From an uncultured Burkholderiales bacterium (GTDB lineage: Bacteria > Pseudomonadota > Gammaproteobacteria > Burkholderiales > Burkholderiaceae_D): a stretch of DNA of 7,864 bases. A program made the position numbers and the translations under genes. The notes under the pieces were generated by a model that searched no databases, was not told the origin of the DNA, and saw only the letters and a program-made list of their open reading frames with translations. Each line of letters starts with the position of its first letter. Positions within the stretch are counted from its first letter, which is position 1. The stretch is taken from contig CAIVDH010000075.1 in NCBI GenBank assembly GCA_903904635.1, forward strand, positions 1 to 7,864, given 5' to 3'. Positions 1-5,825 of the stretch are shown piece after piece.

Positions 1-806
1 ATAGTAATGGTCATAGGCCCAACACCGCCGGGCACTGGGGTAATCCATCCGGCTACATTCAGCGCGCCGGCATAATCAACATCACAACATAGTTTGCCTG
101 CATCGTCGCGGATCATGCCCACATCAATCACCACCGCACCCGGTTTGATCATATCGGCTGTGACGATGTCGCGCTTGCCGGTAGCCACAACGAGAATGTC
201 AGCATCGCGCGTATGGTGGCCGAGATCACGTGTCTTGGAATTGCAGATGGTGACAGTAGCGCCTGCTTGCAAGAGCAGCATGGCCTGCGGTTTGCCCACA
301 ATATTGGACGCGCCAACCACCACAGCATGCGCGCCGCGCACCGGGTAGTCGATAGATTCCAGCATTTTCATGACCCCATAAGGCGTACAAGGGCGAAATA
401 GCGGCTGACCTGTCATTAACAGACCCGCATTACTAATGTGAAAACCATCCACATCTTTTTCTGGTGCGATCGCTTCGATCACTTTATGTGCATCGATATG
501 CGCAGGCAGTGGCAGCTGCACCAGAATGCCATTAATTTTTGGATCGGCATTTAGCGCATCCACACGCGCCAGCAGCGCTTCCTCGCTGAAATCGGCTTCA
601 TATTTTTCAAACACGGAATAGATACCGTTTTCTTCACAGGCCTTGATCTTGTTGCGTACATAAACCTGCGATGCGGGACTATCGCCCACCAGAATCACGG
701 CCAGCCCGGGCTGTTTGCCTTTGGTTTTGAGCGCCGCGGCGCGTTGCGCCACTTCGGCGCGTAACTGAGTTGAAAGCAGGTTACCGTTAATGATTTGAGC
801 TGACAT
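1..806 (-). CDS. folD: Bifunctional methylenetetrahydrofolate dehydrogenase/cyclohydrolase FolD (3' end cut by window edge)
   Basis: FolD interconverts 5,10-methylene-, 5,10-methenyl- and 10-formyl-tetrahydrofolate in the cytoplasm, using NADP+, and supplies one-carbon units for purine and formyl-Met synthesis. Translating the minus strand from the ATG at 806-804 gives 268 uninterrupted residues up to the window edge. The family signature YVRNK is at residues 49-53, with Tyr49 and Lys53 matching the catalytic pair. It is followed by ACEENGI, then GILVQLPLP, then KDVDGF with Asp120. The Rossmann motif GASNIVG is at 165-171 and [10 protein letters not shown] at 257-266. FolD proteins usually have about 280-290 residues, so only the last 15-20 are missing. 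The start matches the usual family N-terminus (MSAQIINGN). The Shine-Dalgarno is weak, only an AAGA-like stretch. The gene is transcribed divergently from the pyruvate dehydrogenase operon and no frameshift is seen. Identification is secure. Confidence 0.96.
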   Translation of the reverse strand, partial: MSAQIINGNLLSTQLRAEVAQRAAALKTKGKQPGLAVILVGDSPASQVYVRNKIKACEENGIYSVFEKYEADFSEEALLARVDALNADPKINGILVQLPLPAHIDAHKVIEAIAPEKDVDGFHISNAGLLMTGQPLFRPCTPYGVMKMLESIDYPVRGAHAVVVGASNIVGKPQAMLLLQAGATVTICNSKTRDLGHHTRDADILVVATGKRDIVTADMIKPGAVVIDVGMIRDDAGKLCCDVDYAGALNVAGWITPVPGGVGPMTIT

Positions 807-854
807 GGCGTGTTCAATCTTGATTGGGTTAGTAAGAAAAACTGCTGAAGACAG

Positions 855-860
855 ATTATA
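855..860 (-). promoter_or_regulatory. Candidate -10 box of the folD promoter
   Basis: Read on the minus strand this is an exact TATAAT. It would place the folD transcription start near 848, with a leader of roughly 40 nt before the ATG at 806. No good -35 hexamer lies 16-18 nt upstream, so the call rests on the -10 match and its position. Confidence 0.4.
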
Positions 861-949
861 AGGCGCTCACCAATTGATGCTGGCCAAAGCATGCGCTTTC
901 CCTGTTTTTTAATGCCTCGTTCAAAGCTACAGTAAGCGCCCTGTGGAAA

Positions 950-979
950 TTAACACACGTTTATTTTTCATAATATGAA
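950..979 (+). promoter_or_regulatory. Candidate aceE operon promoter
   Basis: TTAACA (950-955, five of six matches to TTGACA) is followed after 18 nt by TATGAA (974-979, four of six matches to TATAAT). Transcription would begin near 986, giving a leader of about 130 nt. An alternative is TTGAAA (995-1000) with TAAACT (1017-1022), spaced 16 nt. Neither is strong, and the choice cannot be settled from sequence alone. Confidence 0.25.
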
Positions 980-980
980 A
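966..980. repeat. 15-bp perfect palindrome (candidate operator)
   Basis: TTTCATA and TATGAAA are perfect 7-bp inverted arms around a single central A. The element overlaps the -10 hexamer of the better aceE promoter candidate, a common position for a repressor operator. It does not match the E. coli PdhR consensus (TTGGT, 3 nt, ACCAA). An AT-rich palindrome of this size can arise by chance, so a regulatory role is inference. Confidence 0.35.
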
Positions 981-1103
981 TCACGTATCGTATTTTGAAA
1001 ATTAAAAAAGACCTGATAAACTTCGGTTTCGCTTGGAAAGTGCGCCAGATACCCTGTATGGTTAGGCTGGGCGTCCAATAAGAACCAGCCGGTAAAAAAA
1101 CAG

Positions 1104-1109
1104 AAGGAG
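1104..1109 (+). promoter_or_regulatory. aceE Shine-Dalgarno (decides the start)
   Basis: AAGGAG ends 2 nt before the ATG at 1112 but 8 nt before the ATG at 1118. The second spacing is normal and the first is too short, so 1118 is chosen as the start codon, giving MSAQIDV. Confidence 0.8.
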
Positions 1110-1117
1110 ACATGATC

Positions 1118-3812
1118 ATGTCAGCACAGATAGACGTAATCCTGGCGCAGGCCGCCAACGACCCTGACGCGATGGAAACACAAGAGTGGCTCGATGCACT
1201 GGAATCAGTGCTGGATCAGGAAGGCCCAGAGCGCGCACATTACTTACTTGAGCGCATGGTCGACCTGGCGCGCCGCCGCGGTGCCCATATCCCTTTTTTC
1301 CAGCAATACCGCTTACGTCAACACCATCCCCGCGCATCTGGGTGAACACTGCCCCGGCAATCTGGAGTTGGAAGAGCGTCTGCGTTCCTACATGCGCTGG
1401 AATGCCATGGCCATGGTGGTTAAGGCAAATCGTGCCGATGGCGATCTGGGTGGTCATATCTCCAGCTTTGCCTCGCTGGCCAATATGCTGGGCATAGGCT
1501 TTAATCATTTCTGGCATGCACCAACCGAACATCACGGTGGCGACTTGCTCTACATTCAGGGTCACTCTTCACCCGGCATTTATGCCCGCGCCTTTTTAGA
1601 GGGCCGGCTTACCGAAGACCAAATGCTCAACTTCCGACGTGAAGTCGATGGCAAAGGTTTATCTTCTTATCCGCATCCCAAATTAATGCCAGATTTCTGG
1701 CAGTTCCCGACTGTGTCTATGGGGTTGGGGCCTTTAATGGCGATTTATCAGGCACGTTTTCTGAAATATCTGCATGCACGTCAGATTGCTGACACCGCGC
1801 CACGTAAAGTCTGGGCTTTCTGCGGCGATGGTGAGATGGATGAGCCGGAATCCATGGGCGCAATTGGCATGGCCGGTCGCGAAATGCTGGACAACCTGAT
1901 CTTCGTGGTCAACTGTAATCTGCAGCGCTTAGATGGCCCCGTGCGCGGTAACGGGAAAATCATTCAGGAACTCGAAGCCGATTTCCGTGGCGCTGGCTGG
2001 AATGTGATTAAAGTTATCTGGGGTCCGGGCTGGGATGATCTGCTCGCGCGTGACAAAGAAGGCATTTTGCAGCGGGTAATGATGGAGACCGTGGATGGCG
2101 AATATCAGAACTACAAAGCCAAAGACGGCGCCTATGTGCGCAAACATTTCTTTGGCAAGCATCCAAAATTATTAGAGATGGTCGCTAACATGTCGGATGA
2201 CGACATCTGGCGCCTGACACGTGGTGGTCATGATCCGCATAAAATTTATGCAGGCTTTAAATCTGCGCAAGAACACAAAGGTCAGCCTACCGTGTTGTTA
2301 GTCAAAACCGTCAAAGGTTATGGCATGGGCAAATCCGGTGAAGCGCGCAACACCGCGCATCAGACCAAAAAACTCGATGACGACGCCATACGCGAAATGC
2401 GCGACCGTTTCGGTATTCCCGTATCCGACGAACAGTTGCATGACGTGCCGTTCTACGTGCCTGCTGCGGACTCACCAGAAATTCAATATCTGCATGAGCG
2501 TCGCAAACAACTGGGCGGCTATTTGCCGCAACGTCGTCGTAAAGCAGACGACACATTGAAGGTGCCGCCACTAGAAACATTCAAGGCCGTGCTGGATGCC
2601 ACCGCAGAAGGTCGCGAGATCTCCACCACACAAGCCTATGTGCGCATGCTCACCATATTGCTGCGTGATGCCACACTGGGTCAGCGCGTTGTACCTATTT
2701 TGGTTGATGAAGCGCGCACCTTTGGCATGGAAGGATTGTTCCGTCAGATAGGTATTTTCAGTCAGCAGGGGCAGCTCTACGAGCCAGTCGATAAAGATCA
2801 GGTCAGCTACTACCGAGAAGATAAAGCAGGGCAGATACTGCAAGAAGGTATCAATGAAGCCGGTGCCATGAGTTCATGGATAGCCGCAGCGACTTCCTAC
2901 TCGACTAACAACCGGGCAATGATTCCGTTTTATACCTTCTACTCCATGTTCGGTTTGCAGCGCATAGGCGATCTGGCATGGGCAGCGGGCGACATGCGTG
3001 CACGGGGCTTTCTGCTCGGCGGCACAGCAGGACGCACCACGCTAAATGGTGAAGGTTTGCAGCATGAAGATGGTCATAGCCATGTATTGGCTTCAACCAT
3101 TCCTAACTGCATGCCTTACGACCCAACCTTCGCACATGAAGTAGGCGTGATCTTGCATGACGGCTTAAAACGCATGATAGAAAATCAGGAAGATGTGTTT
3201 TATTACATCACGCTGATGAATGAAAATTACAGCCACCCCGGACTGCAGCCCGGTCAGGAAGAAGGCATACTCAAAGGCCTGTATCGCCTCAAGGCCAGCA
3301 GCAAAAAAACCAGACATCGTGTCCAGCTAATGGGCTCCGGTACCATCTTGCGCGAAGTGATTGCAGCAGCAGAATTGCTAGAGCAAGACTGGGACATCGC
3401 GGCTGATATCTGGTCAGCACCTTCATTCACATTGCTGGCGCGAGATGGGCAAGATGCGGAGCGCTGGAATCTGCTCAACCCTGAAAAACCAACCCGTGTC
3501 GCTTACGTCACACAAAGTCTGGCAGGCAGCGAAGGTCCTGTCATAGCAGCCACGGATTACATGCGCACCTATGCTGAACAAATACGTGCGTTCATGCCTA
3601 AAGGCCGCAGTTATAAAGTATTGGGCACCGATGGATTTGGTCGTTCCGATACACGTGCCAAGCGCGAGTTTTTTGAAGTGAATCGTTATTTTGTGACGAT
3701 CGCTGCGCTTAAATCTTTGGCTGATGCGGGCAGCATTAATGTTGCTTTGGTTAGCAAGGCCATAGAAAAATACGGCATCGATACCAACAAGCCTAATCCA
3801 GTTACGCAGTAA
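1118..3812 (+). CDS. aceE: Pyruvate dehydrogenase E1 component, homodimeric type, with an apparent 1-nt frameshift
   Basis: AceE is the thiamine-diphosphate enzyme that decarboxylates pyruvate and acetylates the lipoyl arm of AceF. In the sequence as given, codons 1-60 (from 1118) and the rest (from 1299) lie in different frames. The first frame would stop at 1343-1345, giving a 75-residue peptide. Dropping one T from the run at 1294-1299 joins them as GAHIPFSSNTAYVNTIP, the expected family sequence, for 897 residues (E. coli AceE has 887). In corrected numbering, the ThDP/Mg motif runs from GDGEMDE (236-242; Asp237) to NCN (265-267; Asn265, Asn267). The active-site loop histidine in AHQTKK is His414, and QEGINE at 575-580 should hold the cofactor-activating glutamate. 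The N-terminal ~50 residues are expected to bind E2. It is the first gene of the operon, with aceF 86 nt downstream. All landmark residues are intact apart from the frameshift. Confidence 0.95.
1294..1299 (+). other. Frameshift site in aceE: six-T run where five are expected
   Basis: The context is CCC, six Ts, CCAGC. With five Ts the codons read CCT TTT TCC AGC AAT ACC (P-F-S-S-N-T), which fits the AceE family. With six, the reading frame runs into a TGA at 1343-1345. The required correction is a net +1 shift in reading (one base skipped). Homopolymer length error, a real single-base insertion, or slippage by polymerase or ribosome are the possible explanations, most likely in that order. 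Confidence 0.9.
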
Positions 3813-3860
3813 CGTACGTATTTACTTACACAGTAACGCCTTAAAAATAAATTAACTAAA

Positions 3861-3887
3861 TTCGTCTCCCAATATTTGGGAGACGAA
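3861..3887. promoter_or_regulatory. Perfect 12-bp stem-loop between aceE and aceF
   Basis: TTCGTCTCCCAA (3861-3872) and TTGGGAGACGAA (3876-3887) are exact inverted arms around a 3-nt loop, TAT. On the plus strand no U-tract follows. The hairpin is instead followed directly by the aceF Shine-Dalgarno, so it is not a plus-strand intrinsic terminator. It may be an mRNA processing or stability element that separates aceE from aceF expression. On the minus strand it is followed by a T-rich stretch and would resemble a terminator of antisense transcription. The structure is seen in the sequence; its function is inference. Confidence 0.75.
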
Positions 3888-3888
3888 C

Positions 3889-3892
3889 GGAG
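3889..3892 (+). promoter_or_regulatory. aceF Shine-Dalgarno
   Basis: GGAG lies 6 nt before the aceF ATG and only one base after the 12-bp stem. A folded stem would leave it single-stranded but directly abutting the helix, which could influence ribosome loading. Confidence 0.65.
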
Positions 3893-3898
3893 CGCACC

Positions 3899-5233
3899 AT
3901 GAGCCTGATTGAAATAAAAGTCCCTGATATTGGTGATTTCAAAGAAGTTGAAGTCATCGAGTTATTGGTCAAACCCGGTGATACCGTAAAAGCAGAACAA
4001 TCGCTCATTACCGTTGAGTCCGATAAAGCCAGTATGGAAATACCCAGCAGCCATGCTGGTGTCGTTAAAGAACTGAAAATAAAAATCGGCGACAAGGTCG
4101 CTGAAGGTTCACTGATGTTGATACTAGAGGCGAGTGAAAATGCTGCTGCGCCTGTTGCAGTTGCTGCCGCTCCTGCTGCGGTTTCCGCCGCTGCACCTGC
4201 GCCTGCAGCTGCAACTGCTTCCGCATCAGTTGCAGCTGCACCCGCTGCGATAGCCGCGCCTGTGCCTGCTGCATCATCATCCCTAAATCAACCCGGACAA
4301 AAATCCCACGCCTCACCCTCCATACGCAAGTTCGCAAGAGAATTGGGTGTAGATCTGTCGCGTGTTAAAGGCAGCGGCCCCAAAGGTCGCGTGATACTGG
4401 AAGATGTACACGGATTTGTAAAAGGCGTCATGCAAAACGACAGTGCGGTGGCTGGTACTGCAGTTGCAACTGGTGCTGGTTTATCTGGCGCCGGTCTGTC
4501 ATTGCTTCCATGGCCGTCACTGGATTTTTCAAAATTTGGTGCTACCGAATTATTACCACTCTCACGCATCAAAAAAATCAGCGGCCCCAATCTGCATCGT
4601 AACTGGGTGATGATTCCGCACGTGACCCAATTCGATGAAGCCGATATCACCGAGCTGGAAGAATTCCGCAAGAGCAGTAACGACGCACTGGCCAAGTCTG
4701 GTGTAAAGCTGACCATGCTGGCGTTCGTTATCAAATCCAGCGTCGCTGCACTGAAAAAATTCCCTGCATTTAATGCCTCGCTCGACGCCAATGGCGAAAA
4801 CCTCATCTTGAAGCAGTACTACAACATCGGCTTTGCTGCAGATACACCGAATGGTCTGGTTGTACCCGTCATCAAAAATGCAGACCAAAAAGGTATCGCC
4901 GACATCGCCAGAGAAATGGGCGAACTCTCCGCGCAAGCACGCGACGGTAAACTCAAACCGGCCGACATGCAGGGCGCAAGCTTTACGATTTCTTCATTAG
5001 GCGGCATAGGTGGTACTGCATTTACACCCATCATCAATGCACCTGAAGTGGCCATATTGGGTTTATCTAAAGCGTCTATCAAACCCGTGTGGGACGGCAA
5101 GCAGTTTGCGCCGCGCCTGATGATGCCGCTGTCACTCTCTTATGATCATCGCGTAATTGATGGCGCAATGGGTGCGCGCTTCACCGTTTATCTGGCTGAT
5201 GTATTGGCCGACATGCGTAAGACCTTGCTCTAA
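3899..5233 (+). CDS. aceF: Dihydrolipoyllysine acetyltransferase (E2 of pyruvate dehydrogenase), single lipoyl domain
   Basis: AceF forms the core of the cytoplasmic pyruvate dehydrogenase complex and transfers the acetyl group from its lipoyl arm to CoA. The 444-residue product has one lipoyl domain (about 1-77) with the attachment lysine Lys43 in ESDKASMEIP. An Ala/Pro-rich swinging linker follows (about 78-130). The peripheral-subunit-binding domain (about 138-174, SPSIRKFARELGV ... GPKGRV) comes next. The catalytic domain (about 210-444) contains GGTAFTPIINAPEVAILG and the active-site motif DHRVIDG with His417 and Asp421. E. coli AceF has three lipoyl domains and is longer; single-lipoyl E2s are common elsewhere, so this is not a truncation. 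The ATG has a good Shine-Dalgarno and gives the canonical lipoyl N-terminus. It lies 86 nt after aceE across a stem-loop, and the protease-like gene begins 7 nt after its stop. Confidence 0.97.
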   Translation: MSLIEIKVPDIGDFKEVEVIELLVKPGDTVKAEQSLITVESDKASMEIPSSHAGVVKELKIKIGDKVAEGSLMLILEASENAAAPVAVAAAPAAVSAAAPAPAAATASASVAAAPAAIAAPVPAASSSLNQPGQKSHASPSIRKFARELGVDLSRVKGSGPKGRVILEDVHGFVKGVMQNDSAVAGTAVATGAGLSGAGLSLLPWPSLDFSKFGATELLPLSRIKKISGPNLHRNWVMIPHVTQFDEADITELEEFRKSSNDALAKSGVKLTMLAFVIKSSVAALKKFPAFNASLDANGENLILKQYYNIGFAADTPNGLVVPVIKNADQKGIADIAREMGELSAQARDGKLKPADMQGASFTISSLGGIGGTAFTPIINAPEVAILGLSKASIKPVWDGKQFAPRLMMPLSLSYDHRVIDGAMGARFTVYLADVLADMRKTLL

Positions 5234-5240
5234 ACGCACG

Positions 5241-5807
5241 ATGACTACTTGCGTTGTTGTCAGAAAAAACAAGGAAATCGCCATCGCTGCCGATAGCTTA
5301 GTCACCTTTGGTGACACTAGGCTGTCGCATGCGTATGAAGCCAATGAAAAAATCTTTCAGATAGGCGCATCCTATATTGCGTTAGCAGGCACCACCGCCC
5401 ATTTTCCAGTCATGCGCAAGCTGCTTACCGATATGGGCGAAGAATGTTTGCTCGATACACGCGATGCAGTGTTTGAAACCTTTACGCGCGTGCATCAGAT
5501 ATTGAAAGAAAAATATTTTCTCAATATCAAAGAAGAAGAAGACGATCCTTATGAATCTTCGCAAATCACCACCCTGAGTGCCAACCCACATGGCATCTTC
5601 GGTGTGTATTCCTATCGCGAAGTATTTAGTTTCGATCGTTTCTGGGCGATCGGTAGCGGCAAGACATTTGCATTGGGTGCCATGTATGCGGCCTATGACA
5701 CGCTGACATCAGCACGCGCCATAGCCGAGCTGGGTGTTAGTGCAGGTGCTGAGTTTGATAAGAGCTCATCGCTGCCTTGCAAGATTAATAGTTTCTCGAT
5801 GAAATAA
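5241..5807 (+). CDS. BPH-like proteasome homologue (N-terminal-threonine hydrolase, HslV/20S superfamily)
   Basis: The 188-residue product begins Met-Thr-Thr-Cys and then follows the HslV/proteasome beta pattern. Numbering the exposed threonine as 1, there is Thr1, then Asp17 in IAADSLVTFGDT. Lys36 in EKIF probably corresponds to the catalytic Lys33 with a three-residue insertion. AIGSGKTFALGAMYA matches the HslV IGSGG turn and helix. Met removal would expose the catalytic Thr, which fixes the start at 5241; an upstream in-frame ATG at 5157, inside aceF, would bury it. An acidic segment, KEEEDDPYE (97-105 counting Met), precedes a SSQIT strand. From memory this resembles the betaproteobacterial proteasome homologue BPH, reported as a self-assembling double-ring protease, rather than HslV. 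No HslU-type ATPase is in the window. There is no clear Shine-Dalgarno, so translation is probably coupled to aceF, whose stop is 7 nt upstream. Its substrates are unknown. The superfamily call is firm and the BPH assignment likely. Confidence 0.88.
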   Translation: MTTCVVVRKNKEIAIAADSLVTFGDTRLSHAYEANEKIFQIGASYIALAGTTAHFPVMRKLLTDMGEECLLDTRDAVFETFTRVHQILKEKYFLNIKEEEDDPYESSQITTLSANPHGIFGVYSYREVFSFDRFWAIGSGKTFALGAMYAAYDTLTSARAIAELGVSAGAEFDKSSSLPCKINSFSMK

Positions 5808-5814
5808 GAACGAC

Positions 5815-5818
5815 GGAG
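5815..5818 (+). promoter_or_regulatory. lpdA Shine-Dalgarno
   Basis: GGAG lies 7 nt before the lpdA ATG at 5826, inside the 18-nt gap after the protease-like gene. It gives lpdA its own ribosome entry, unlike the preceding gene. Confidence 0.7.
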
Positions 5819-5825
5819 AAAAAAC

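Larger units (their letters stand above)
807..1117. other. Divergent intergenic region between folD and aceE
   Basis: This ~310-base gap carries no convincing gene. It should hold the promoters and 5' leaders of both folD (leftward) and the aceE operon (rightward). Visible elements are a consensus -10 hexamer for folD, a possible aceE promoter, a 15-bp perfect palindrome and the aceE Shine-Dalgarno, each listed separately. The stretch at about 950-1020 is AT-rich compared with the flanking genes. Short open frames on the minus strand here have no recognisable product. Confidence 0.8.

Noticed and set aside
866..880. PdhR-type operator (ACCAATTG) in the folD-aceE gap
   Set aside because: Only one half-site resembles the E. 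coli consensus TTGGT-N3-ACCAA; the partner half at the correct spacing is missing.
886..910. Hairpin AAAGC/GCTTT followed by a T-run as a terminator
   Set aside because: The stem is only 5 bp, the T-run starts several bases away, and no plus-strand gene ends upstream of it.
1294..1300. Programmed -1 ribosomal frameshifting at the T TTT TTC heptamer in aceE
   Set aside because: The heptamer is in the right phase for -1 slippage, but reaching the downstream aceE frame needs +1 (or -2), so -1 slippage would not yield AceE. No reason is known for the family to use frameshifting here.
1194..3812. A continuous 872-codon reading frame starting at the ATG at 1194, as the aceE gene
   Set aside because: Its first 35 codons (1194-1298) are the wrong frame of the aceE 5' region and do not resemble E1, while the frame beginning at 1118 does. 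The true gene starts at 1118 and crosses the T-run frameshift.
3807..3838. Direct repeat CAGTAACG (3807-3814 and 3831-3838) spanning the aceE stop
   Set aside because: An 8-bp repeat at this distance is easily a chance event and has no associated structure or mobile-element feature.
4288..4806. 172-codon minus-strand open frame within aceF
   Set aside because: It is antisense to a clearly identified gene, with no recognisable product and no ribosome binding context; it is a shadow frame.
5157..5240. Longer N-terminus for the protease-like gene, starting at the ATG at 5157
   Set aside because: It lies inside aceF coding sequence, and the added 28 residues would bury the catalytic threonine that must be exposed after Met removal at 5241.
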